DNA of 6,409 nt from Firmicutes bacterium UBA1535 (GCA_002323775.1 DCPV01000246.1:1-6409), one strand, 5' to 3'; shown: positions 1 to 5,021, counted from the stretch's first letter. Notes: generated by a model not told the origin, from the sequence alone. Program-made: numbers and translations.

Positions 1-354
1 CAAATATTTATCCGCTAAATCATCAAACAATATAACAACAACTGCTGCCGGCAAACAAGCTATAAATATCATAAACCAAAATTTAAAGCCTGAATTTTCA
101 TAACCGACTTTTTGTGGAAAAAAGTTCTTTAAAGTACCTATAATTTTATTCCAATATAATACAACTACTGCAAGAATTGCTCCTAATTGTATTACGTATG
201 TATACATTTCTACATAACTTTTGCTTGTACTTGTAAATTTTATTAGATTTTGAAATATAATTAAGTGTCCTGTAGAAGATACTGGTAGAAATTCCGTAAT
301 ACCTTCAACAATCCCCAAAATTATAGATTTGATAATAAATAGAATGTTTTCCAT
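1..354 (-). CDS. uppP: Undecaprenyl-diphosphatase UppP (BacA), N-terminal 118 residues, cut by left window edge
   Basis: This integral membrane enzyme removes a phosphate from undecaprenyl diphosphate to regenerate the lipid carrier for cell-wall synthesis; its overexpression confers bacitracin resistance. Translating 354 to 1 on the minus strand gives 118 residues without a stop. The family signature [18 protein letters not shown] occupies residues 14-31. It places E17, E21, S27 and H30 at the same numbers as the catalytic residues of E. coli UppP. Hydrophobic stretches follow at about residues 50-67 and 91-109. The catalytic Arg near residue 174 lies outside the window, so integrity cannot be judged. 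The ATG is supported by a GGAGG (complement of 363-367) seven bases upstream. The gene lies 172 bp downstream of the Crp/Fnr regulator gene on the same strand but has its own promoter. The assignment is very secure. Confidence 0.95.
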   Translation of the reverse strand, partial: MENILFIIKSIILGIVEGITEFLPVSSTGHLIIFQNLIKFTSTSKSYVEMYTYVIQLGAILAVVVLYWNKIIGTLKNFFPQKVGYENSGFKFWFMIFIACLPAAVVVILFDDLADKYL

Positions 355-449
355 GAAAACAGCCTCCATTAAGTTAAATTTATATTCCTGTACTTTGAAT
401 AATGGTCACTCTACTATGTTAGATTATTTATAAAATAAAGGATATATAT

Positions 450-478
450 ATTATAAATTATTCAACAATAAAATACAA
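450..478 (-). promoter_or_regulatory. Predicted sigma-A promoter of uppP
   Basis: On the minus strand, a -35 box TTGTAT (complement of 473-478) and a perfect -10 box TATAAT (complement of 450-455) are separated by exactly 17 bp. The predicted transcript starts near 443 and leaves an untranslated leader of about 90 nt before the uppP ATG. The spacing and -10 are ideal, so the call is good even though the -35 is only moderately conserved. Confidence 0.6.
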
Positions 479-485
479 TATGCTT

Positions 486-516
486 AGCTTACAATAATCT
501 TACATTTTTGTAAGCT
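486..516. promoter_or_regulatory. Candidate operator: three CTTACA half-sites upstream of the uppP promoter
   Basis: CTTACA occurs at 488-493 and again at 499-504, exactly 11 bp apart (about one helical turn). It occurs inverted, as TGTAAG, at 509-514. The outer copies extend to an 8-bp inverted repeat (AGCTTACA at 486-493, TGTAAGCT at 509-516). The inner pair forms a 6-bp stem around TTTT. It lies just downstream of the Crp/Fnr gene and just upstream of the uppP -35. The inner palindrome is centred about 63 bp upstream of the predicted uppP start, a distance typical of class I activators. A weak hairpin at the regulator's 3' end is the alternative, but no T-run follows on the minus strand, which disfavours a terminator. 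Confidence 0.4.
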
Positions 517-526
517 ATATCGCTTA

Positions 527-1207
527 TCAGCTAGCGAGCTCCATTAATTTTTTTCTATTTTTTATTTCTATATTTCTCCTTGAAACATAAACGATATCTG
601 AGCTTTGGAAATATTTTAACATTCTGCTCACTACCTCTCTAGCACTTCCAAGATTTTTTGCTATATTTTCATGAGTTATATTTAATATATCAGAGCCTTC
701 AATTGCTGATTGTTCCAACAAAAATATTGCTAATCTTTTATCAAAACTCATAAAAACAACCTGCTCCATAACCCACATCACATCAGAAAATCGTGAAGAA
801 ACTAATTGACTTGTAAAATCTTGAATAAAAAGATTTGAAGTGTTGAGCATTCCATATACCGAAAATGGAACTAATATTATTTCGCAGTCCTTTTCTGCTT
901 CAATTATCATATCAAAGGTTATATTTTTTAACAAGCAATTAGCTGTCATTATGCAAGCATCATTTTCAAATAATCTATACAATGTGATTTCCTTACCAGA
1001 TTCTGACAGCATATATGCACGCAAATTTCCACTTTTTACAATTGTTAGACCCTTGCAGTCCCCACTGCTGTTGTATACAATGTTATCCTTTTGATACTTA
1101 ACTATAATAGCATTATCTATAAACATTTTTTGTTCTTCATCACTTATTTGATTCCAAAATGTTAGAGTATTTCTTAGAATTTCAATATCATTTAGATTAG
1201 TAAGCAT
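527..1207 (-). CDS. Crp/Fnr-family transcriptional regulator (226 aa)
   Basis: This cytoplasmic DNA-binding regulator has the usual family length and layout. An effector-sensing cyclic-nucleotide-binding-like beta-barrel covers residues about 20-120, a long dimerisation helix about 125-155, and a C-terminal winged helix-turn-helix about 170-222. The recognition helix (SAREVVSRMLKYF, 188-200) carries E191, S194 and R195, the E-x-x-S-R pattern of Fnr rather than the R-E-x-x-x-R emphasis of Crp. The cAMP-contacting motif of E. coli Crp is absent. There is no N-terminal Fnr-type Fe-S cysteine cluster, although Cys 51, 85, 91 and 108 lie in the sensor domain, so the signal is unknown. A GGAGG (complement of 1215-1219) seven bases before the ATG supports the start. 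The gene is divergent from the HesB-like selenoprotein gene and shares a 251-bp intergenic region with it, so regulation of that neighbour is a reasonable inference. Confidence 0.9.
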   Translation of the reverse strand: MLTNLNDIEILRNTLTFWNQISDEEQKMFIDNAIIVKYQKDNIVYNSSGDCKGLTIVKSGNLRAYMLSESGKEITLYRLFENDACIMTANCLLKNITFDMIIEAEKDCEIILVPFSVYGMLNTSNLFIQDFTSQLVSSRFSDVMWVMEQVVFMSFDKRLAIFLLEQSAIEGSDILNITHENIAKNLGSAREVVSRMLKYFQSSDIVYVSRRNIEIKNRKKLMELAS

Positions 1208-1233
1208 TTATGCACCTCCAATTCACTTATTAT

Positions 1234-1262
1234 ATTATAGTATAAAAAATTTAATTTAGCAA
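1234..1262 (-). promoter_or_regulatory. Predicted sigma-A promoter of the Crp/Fnr regulator gene
   Basis: On the minus strand, TTGCTA (complement of 1257-1262) and a perfect TATAAT (complement of 1234-1239) are 17 bp apart. The start would fall near 1227, about 20 nt before the regulator's start codon, which leaves room for the GGAGG at 1215-1219. The rest of the 1208-1458 gap up to about 1390 shows no convincing gene or structured element. Confidence 0.55.
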
Positions 1263-1391
1263 TGAAATATAAAATTTATTGTAGATTTTATTAATATATC
1301 TGATGATATTAGTATTATTTTGTAATAAATGAAGATTCGGAGCAATCCTCCTATAGAGTAAATGCAGTTCACTTTTTTTTACCTTTGTATA

Positions 1392-1404
1392 GTGATAACA
1401 TCAC
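1392..1404. promoter_or_regulatory. Candidate activator site (GTGAT-AAC-ATCAC palindrome) before the selenoprotein promoter
   Basis: A perfect 13-bp palindrome has arms GTGAT and ATCAC. Its centre (1398) is about 42 bp upstream of the start predicted from the TATAAT at 1428-1433, the position of class II Crp/Fnr activator sites. The arms share TGAT/ATCA with the Fnr half-site, but the central spacer is one base shorter than in the canonical TTGAT-N4-ATCAA. Binding by the divergent Crp/Fnr regulator is therefore only an inference. Confidence 0.35.
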
Positions 1405-1427
1405 AGAAATAAATTGTGTATTTTTCA

Positions 1428-1433
1428 TATAAT
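1428..1433 (+). promoter_or_regulatory. Predicted -10 box of the HesB-like selenoprotein gene, without a recognisable -35
   Basis: A perfect TATAAT lies 26 bp upstream of the start codon. The bases 17-18 bp upstream of it (around 1404-1410) bear no resemblance to TTGACA. The palindrome at 1392-1404 sits next to the position where the -35 would be. A promoter that depends on an activator would explain this arrangement. The next TATAAT-like string (1453-1458) abuts the start codon and is too close to serve. Confidence 0.45.
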
Positions 1434-1458
1434 AAATAAAAAAAAGAGGTGTTATAAT

Positions 1459-1731
1459 ATGATTATAAAATTAACAGATAAAGCAAAAGAAAGAATTCTT
1501 GAGCACAACAAAAATGGTGTTCCAGTAAAAGTAAAAATAACAGGCTATTCCTGATGTGGTGCCAATTTTGGCGTTGTTTCGGAGAAACAAGAAAATGATG
1601 ATAAAGTCTATAACGTTGACGGAGCAAACATAGTAGTGTCTAGTGACTTAATTGGTTCAATGAAAGGTATGACAATTAATTATTCATCAAATTGGTTATT
1701 CAAAGGTTTTGAGGTTTTACCGGCATTTTAA
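1459..1731 (+). CDS. HesB/IscA-like selenoprotein, selenocysteine (TGA) at codon 32
   Basis: The reading frame runs from ATG 1459 to TAA 1729-1731 and gives 90 residues, interrupted only by TGA at 1552-1554. I read this as selenocysteine in G-Y-S-U-C-G-A (residues 29-35). The position corresponds to the first conserved cysteine of HesB/IscA Fe-S cluster scaffold and carrier proteins. Downstream of the TGA, the frame keeps HesB-like sequence, including residues 54-72 and a GFEV end. The C-terminal C-G-C motif of IscA is absent, as the protein stops before it. A known family of HesB-like (seleno)proteins in Clostridia has this form; its exact function is unestablished, with a redox or metal-binding role likely. 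AGAGGT at 1445-1450 is the ribosome binding site. A SECIS hairpin follows the TGA at 1574-1590. A nonsense-mutated pseudogene is the alternative but explains neither the hairpin nor the residue position. Selenocysteine-insertion genes are not in the window. Confidence 0.88.
1574..1590 (+). promoter_or_regulatory. Bacterial SECIS hairpin for selenocysteine insertion
   Basis: TTGTTTC (1574-1580) pairs perfectly with GAAACAA (1584-1590): seven base pairs closed by a GGA tri-loop. The stem begins 19 nt after the TGA and the first loop G is the 27th base after it. From established knowledge, bacterial SECIS elements lie inside the coding sequence just downstream of the TGA, with a short apical loop that has a G among its first two positions; SelB recognises this loop. 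All these conditions are met here. Confidence 0.8.
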
Positions 1732-1742
1732 AAACAACAACT

Positions 1743-1767
1743 AAACGGAGCATGTCTCCGTTTTTTT
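1743..1767 (+). terminator. Rho-independent terminator after the selenoprotein gene
   Basis: AAACGGAG (1743-1750) pairs with CTCCGTTT (1756-1763) around a CATGT loop, and the T-run covers 1761-1767. It starts 11 bp after the selenoprotein stop codon. The gene is therefore transcribed on its own and not with the glycosyltransferase. Confidence 0.9.
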
Positions 1768-1803
1768 AATGCTTTCTTAATCAATTTTTAATAATTTATT
1801 CCC

Positions 1804-1832
1804 TTTACTTTTTTAATATAATTTGCTATACT
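1804..1832 (+). promoter_or_regulatory. Predicted sigma-A promoter of the glycosyltransferase gene
   Basis: TTTACT (1804-1809) and TATACT (1827-1832) are 17 bp apart, giving a start near 1839 and a leader of about 80 nt. An overlapping TATAAT at 1832-1837 is a possible alternative -10. Nothing else is recognisable in 1768-1921. Confidence 0.5.
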
Positions 1833-1921
1833 ATAATCGCAAATTGATTATAATTTTAACAATGTTTTTATTAAAATTTCGATAAATAATATAAAATATT
1901 TTTGGTAGTTGGAGGAAACAA

Positions 1922-3106
1922 ATGAAAATCGTGTTATTTACAGAAACATATTTACCATTTATCAATGGCGTTGTAACTCATGTAGTTGCTTTGAAAGATG
2001 GATTAGAAAAATTAGGACATACAGTATTGGTAGTTACCGCTTGCCCTTCAGCTAAGCAGCACCATATAAAAGATAATATACTATATTGTCCGTCAAGATT
2101 ATCTAAGAAAATATATAACTATGGTCTTGCTACTCCATTTAGTAGGGAAAGGTTGAAAATTCTGCAAGAATTCAACCCTGATGTTATACATATTCATAGT
2201 GAATTTGGTATAGGTCTATCAGGAGCATTTATTGCAAAAAACCTGCAAGTTCCAATGGTATATACACTGCATACAATGTATGATGAATATTTATATTATA
2301 TATCAAAGCCTATTTTTGTCCCTATGCTAAAAAAAATGTCTCACAGATATGTTCGATACTTAGCAGATAAAGCATCCGCATTGACTGGCCCTTCTCAAAA
2401 GGTTCAAGAGTATTTTGATTTATGCGGAGCAAATAAAAGTGTTAATATTATACCAAATCCTGTTGAATTGGATTTATTCAACCCATCTAATTTAGACATG
2501 GAAAAGTCAAAGAAAATTAGAGATAAATACAATATATTAGATGATGAAATATTGATTTCATTCTGCGGTAGATTAGGAAAAGAAAAAAGTGTTGATGTTT
2601 TGCTGAATTATTGGTCAAAACAGGTTAAAAAAGAGGACAAGTTTAAGCTAATGATTTTAGGTGAAGGTCCTTGCTTAGAAGAATTAAAGCAACAAGCGAA
2701 ACAGCTTGGTATTGATAATATAGTTATTTTTGTAGGTAGAGTTGAGCACAATGAACTTCCAAGCTATTACGGAGCGTGTCAACTATATATAACTGCTTCA
2801 TTATCAGATACAAACTCAATTTCCATGAAAGAGGCTATGGCAACAGGACTGCCTGTCATTCATATCGTTGATCCATTAAACAAAGGTCAAGTAATAGATG
2901 GAGTAAATGGATATATTTATCACGATGACAAAGAAATGTATCAAATTTTAGTTGATTACAAAAATATGTCAGAGGAAGAAAAGAAAATTATTAAAAAATC
3001 AGTAATAGAGTCAGTAAAAATATATGGCAGCGAAGCAATCGCTGAATATTTAGAGAAAATATATTATGAAGTAACTACTGAAAAGGAAGAAGAATTAGCA
3101 ATATAA
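1922..3106 (+). CDS. GT4-family glycosyltransferase, probably acting on a membrane lipid (394 aa)
   Basis: This GT-B fold, retaining glycosyltransferase transfers a sugar from a nucleotide-sugar donor. The sequence shows an N-terminal acceptor domain (MKIVLFTETYLPFINGVVTH, then H92 in an HIHSEFG motif) and a C-terminal donor domain starting near residue 205. The donor domain has the sugar-nucleotide phosphate-binding GRLGKEKS (216-223; R217, K222) and SLSDTNSISMKEAMATGLPV (293-312). The usual E-x7-E pair here appears as D296-x7-E304. The whole looks like bacterial diacylglycerol glucosyltransferases and related GT4 enzymes that build glycolipids, but acceptor and sugar cannot be read from sequence. 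Length is normal for the family. No signal peptide or membrane segment is evident, so peripheral membrane location is an inference. GGAGG at 1911-1915 supports the ATG. The gene is monocistronic, with its own promoter and terminator. Confidence 0.88.
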   Translation: MKIVLFTETYLPFINGVVTHVVALKDGLEKLGHTVLVVTACPSAKQHHIKDNILYCPSRLSKKIYNYGLATPFSRERLKILQEFNPDVIHIHSEFGIGLSGAFIAKNLQVPMVYTLHTMYDEYLYYISKPIFVPMLKKMSHRYVRYLADKASALTGPSQKVQEYFDLCGANKSVNIIPNPVELDLFNPSNLDMEKSKKIRDKYNILDDEILISFCGRLGKEKSVDVLLNYWSKQVKKEDKFKLMILGEGPCLEELKQQAKQLGIDNIVIFVGRVEHNELPSYYGACQLYITASLSDTNSISMKEAMATGLPVIHIVDPLNKGQVIDGVNGYIYHDDKEMYQILVDYKNMSEEEKKIIKKSVIESVKIYGSEAIAEYLEKIYYEVTTEKEEELAI

Positions 3107-3112
3107 ATATAA

Positions 3113-3177
3113 AAAAAGAGCTATCTTGGTATTAAGGCAAGTGAAGTGCACCCCAAAAGTTAGCTCTCTTTTTTATA
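3113..3177. terminator. Bidirectional terminator between the glycosyltransferase and methyltransferase genes
   Basis: GAGCTA (3118-3123) pairs with TAGCTC (3161-3166), flanked by an A-run on the left (3111-3117) and a T-rich run on the right (3169-3174). Both strands therefore have a stem followed by a T-run, suiting the two convergent genes. The 37-nt interior can form further pairs, for example CTTG at 3125-3128 with CAAG at 3138-3141. Confidence 0.65.
3139..3166. mobile_element. Possible relic of an IS3-family terminal repeat inside the terminator
   Basis: The string GTGCACCCCAAAAGTTAG (3146-3163, with TGAA just before it at 3142-3145) resembles, from memory, the terminal inverted repeats of IS3/IS150-group insertion sequences in Firmicutes. 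No transposase fragment, second end or target duplication is visible. It could be an IS end left by deletion, a terminator contributed by an IS, or chance resemblance. Confidence 0.25.
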
Positions 3178-3234
3178 TTTATATTGAAATCAACGTTTTA
3201 ATTGAAGTATAGGTCATTCTATAAGCAGTATAAT
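3178..3234. repeat. Imperfect repeat, copy 1 (downstream of the methyltransferase gene)
   Basis: These 57 bases align with 4211-4268 with one 1-base gap and six mismatches, all transitions, i.e. 51 of 58 columns identical. On the minus strand the copy includes TAC TGC TTA TAG, the same last codons (Y-C-L-stop) as the intact hemolysin III-like gene in copy 2. It looks like a relic of a duplicated gene tail. Sequence similarity stops at about 3235. Confidence 0.75.
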
Positions 3235-3302
3235 TTTACTTTCGACCATATTTTTAATCCTTTCCACTTTTCTTACTTGCTTGACCATAAACATAAATCC
3301 TT

Positions 3303-3980
3303 TTATAATTTTTTAATCTTATGTATGATAAGAAATATGCTTGACTCATCCACTTCTTGTACTTCATAAGGATACCCTGACTCCTCACCGATTTTTTTAA
3401 AATCTTCTAAAGTATGAGTAAACGCCTTGAAGCCATCTTTACATATAATCATACCATTTTGGGTTTTCGCATAGTCAATTTCCCCTAAAAGCCCGTTTGT
3501 GGCTTGTTCCTCAAACCATTTAAGTCTAAAATCCCAAAATTTAACGCTGTAACTACTGAAATAAGCGACTCCTCCTGGTGCCAACATCTCAAGAATTCTA
3601 TGAATTACAGCAGAATCAACACGCATGGCAGATAAACCATTCTGTAAACACAAAACAATATCAACAGGCATAGAAAATTGCATGTTGTGAACATCCATCA
3701 CAACCATGTCTGCGTTGGGATATTCTTTAAGATATTCCCTACCTAGCTCGACACTTTCCTTAGAAATATCAATACCAATTATAGAATTACAGTAGGGCGC
3801 TAATTCTCTGACAATTCGACCGTATCCAGCCCCAAGCTCCAAAACATTTTGCGTTTTTGATAAATTTTTCTTCACAAAATCTATCTCTGCTTGCAAATAC
3901 TGACTAATACGTTGAATTTGAGTATCATACACTTGATACAATTTTTGAGCGCTCAATTTTTCTTTATAATAATTTCCCAT
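3303..3980 (-). CDS. Class I SAM-dependent methyltransferase (225 aa)
   Basis: This soluble Rossmann-fold enzyme would transfer a methyl group from S-adenosylmethionine; the substrate is not recognisable. Motif I is VLELGAGYGRI (46-56). The acidic residue ending beta-2 is D71 in GIDIS. D96 lies in the MDVHNMQF stretch (95-102), followed by the beta-4 strand PVDIVLCLQNG (105-115) and a LAPGGVAYFSSY loop/strand (133-144). Residues 145-225 form a C-terminal cap probably involved in substrate choice. I chose ATG at 3980: AGAGG (complement of 3992-3996) lies 11 nt upstream. The longer GTG start at 3992 would overlap that ribosome binding site and add only MKII. The neighbours are not an obvious pathway. 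The gene has its own extended -10 promoter and converges on the glycosyltransferase terminator. The methyltransferase call is secure, the role unknown. Confidence 0.88.
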   Translation of the reverse strand: MGNYYKEKLSAQKLYQVYDTQIQRISQYLQAEIDFVKKNLSKTQNVLELGAGYGRIVRELAPYCNSIIGIDISKESVELGREYLKEYPNADMVVMDVHNMQFSMPVDIVLCLQNGLSAMRVDSAVIHRILEMLAPGGVAYFSSYSVKFWDFRLKWFEEQATNGLLGEIDYAKTQNGMIICKDGFKAFTHTLEDFKKIGEESGYPYEVQEVDESSIFLIIHKIKKL

Positions 3981-4008
3981 AATTATTTTCACCTCTAATC
4001 TTTACTTC

Positions 4009-4018
4009 ATTTTAGCAC
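4009..4018 (-). promoter_or_regulatory. Predicted extended -10 promoter of the methyltransferase gene
   Basis: On the minus strand, TGC-TAAAAT (TAAAAT is the complement of 4009-4014, with TG one base upstream) forms an extended -10 element. No good -35 lies 16-18 bp upstream; the region is T-rich. The start would be near 4002, about 22 nt before the chosen ATG. Confidence 0.4.
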
Positions 4019-4065
4019 ATAAAAAACAAAAAAGCCATATATGAATTTAAATTGGTTGTATAATC

Positions 4066-4190
4066 ATGACCACCAGCTCATCTCGTGGTTTGCTCTTGCC
4101 ATATAAGGACATGGTACTGGCTTGAGTCTTAAGGCTCACTGAATAGTTTGCCAGCCACATTCAATCTTAGGATTAAGAGGAACCCCAACT
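4066..4190. other. Cluster of potential RNA stems in the 260-bp gap between methyltransferase and hemolysin III genes
   Basis: No gene is visible in 3993-4252. Several pairings are present: ACCAC (4069-4073) with GTGGT (4085-4089); TGCCAT (4097-4102) with ATGGTA (4111-4116), including one G-U pair; CTGGC (4117-4121) with GCCAG (4150-4154). The last encloses GAGTC (4124-4128) paired with GGCTC (4133-4137) around TTAA. Both wobble pairs exist only in a plus-strand RNA, which mildly favours that strand. A TATAAT at 4059-4064 directly precedes the cluster on the plus strand. The segment is also less AT-rich than its surroundings. It may be a small structured RNA or the non-coding end of a decayed insertion element (an IS200/IS605-type right end is one possibility). 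I do not recognise a family. Confidence 0.35.
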
Positions 4191-4210
4191 ATTGACAAAG
4201 AATATTTATG

Positions 4211-4268
4211 TTTATATTGAAATTAACGCTTTTAACTAAAGTATAAATCATTCTATAGGCAGTATAAT
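4211..4268. repeat. Imperfect repeat, copy 2 (over the 3' end of the hemolysin III-like gene)
   Basis: This is the partner of 3178-3234. It contains the last few codons and the stop (4253-4255) of the hemolysin III-like gene plus 42 bp of its downstream flank. Weak resemblance may continue further left: ATCTT-ATTAAG-ACCCCAA blocks occur at about 3123-3155 and 4164-4187, but this extension needs a gap and is uncertain. Confidence 0.75.
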
Positions 4269-4921
4269 ATCACACTAAAAAATTGAACTGCACTGCCTAA
4301 TAAAAACAGAATATGAAAAACACAATGTAGATATTTCATCCTTCTTTCAAGCATATATGCTATTAAGGCTGTGGTATATAAAATAATACCTGATATAAAC
4401 AAAATAAACCCATCCACGCTAATTGCTTCTATAGTAATTTTATAAAAAGGTAAAATCGCCCAACCCATGAATATGTAACAAACAATCGAAAGTATTCTGT
4501 TTTTTTCTAAGTCAACCGAGGTAAAAGTTATTGCAAATGCTGCAACACCCCACTCAATTCCAAACATAGTCCATGCAATAACTGGATTTATTTGTCTAAC
4601 TGAGCCTAATAAAAGAACTGTATAAGTGCCTGCAATCAACATAAAAATTGCACAATGATTAAGAATTTGAAAAACCTTTTTAGGAATATACTTTCGTAGT
4701 CCGTGATAAACACTAGACATGCTATATAATATAAGCAACGAAGCTCCGTAAATAGCAGATGATACCACAGCATATCCGTTATTATTCTTTAAAGCTACAA
4801 TCAAGCAGAAAACAAGTACAGCAACGCTTAAAGTTCCTCCAACAATACTTAGAACCATACTAAATACTTCTTCACCTCTAGTATATTCAGGTATTCTTCT
4901 ATCAATAAGTTTTGTTCCCAT
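4253..4921 (-). CDS. Hemolysin III / PAQR-family seven-helix membrane protein (222 aa)
   Basis: This is an integral membrane protein of the HlyIII/TrhA branch of the PAQR (adiponectin receptor-like) family. Its members are thought to be zinc-dependent membrane hydrolases linked to lipid and membrane homeostasis; the hemolysin name is historical. Seven hydrophobic segments lie at about residues 22-43, 52-70, 85-106, 112-134, 144-160, 171-190 and 201-220. The zinc-binding signature is present: S69-x3-H73 after the second segment and H199-x3-H203 before the last. The usual Asp in the third-segment motif D-H-x-x-I-x-x-L-I-A-G-T-Y-T is Asn here (N88-H89). I chose ATG at 4921: GGAGG (complement of 4934-4938) lies upstream, 12 nt away. 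The longer TTG start at 4942 would read through this ribosome binding site. Length is normal for the family. The 3' end lies in a repeat shared with 3178-3234. Confidence 0.9.
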   Translation of the reverse strand: MGTKLIDRRIPEYTRGEEVFSMVLSIVGGTLSVAVLVFCLIVALKNNNGYAVVSSAIYGASLLILYSMSSVYHGLRKYIPKKVFQILNHCAIFMLIAGTYTVLLLGSVRQINPVIAWTMFGIEWGVAAFAITFTSVDLEKNRILSIVCYIFMGWAILPFYKITIEAISVDGFILFISGIILYTTALIAYMLERRMKYLHCVFHILFLLGSAVQFFSVILYCL

Positions 4922-4997
4922 TTTTATTCCACACCTCCACAAATATGTTTACAATTTTTATAAGTATAATGCTAAATTTTTATAGTTTTAATCTGAT

Positions 4998-5021
4998 TTA
5001 TAACAATAATTATAACAATAA
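4998..5021. repeat. Exact 12-bp tandem duplication (TTATAACAATAA, two copies)
   Basis: TTATAACAATAA occurs at 4998-5009 and 5010-5021 with no mismatch. The junction supplies the -10 box (5009-5014) of the hemolysin III-like gene, and the first copy places a second -10-like box (complement of 4997-5002) 12 bp downstream. It is probably a replication-slippage duplication. Confidence 0.7.

Noticed and set aside
840..1094. 84-residue plus-strand ORF
   Set aside because: It is antisense to the Crp/Fnr gene, has no ribosome binding site and no recognisable protein features.
1331..1380. GGAG-CAATC-CTCC and the following T-run as a terminator or riboswitch remnant
   Set aside because: The stem is only four pairs and is separated from the T-run by about 20 bases; no known riboswitch core is recognisable.
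1459..1554. Selenoprotein gene read as a 31-residue ORF ending at TGA, i.e. a nonsense pseudogene
   Set aside because: The frame stays open and family-like for 58 codons beyond the TGA, the TGA sits at the redox-active position next to a Cys, and a SECIS-type hairpin follows.
1561..1572. GCCA-ATTT-TGGC hairpin as the SECIS element
   Set aside because: It starts only 7 nt after the TGA, has a four-base stem and no G at the start of its loop. The hairpin at 1574-1590 fits better in stem length, loop and distance.
3214..3294. 26-residue minus-strand ORF downstream of the methyltransferase
   Set aside because: It is too short, has no convincing ribosome binding site, and its 3' part is explained by the gene-tail repeat.
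3981..3992. GTG start of the methyltransferase
   Set aside because: It overlaps the AGAGG ribosome binding site and leaves no upstream site of its own.
4922..4942. N-terminal extension of the hemolysin III protein from a TTG start
   Set aside because: The extension MWRCGIK is encoded by the ribosome binding site itself; the ATG at 4921 is the natural start.
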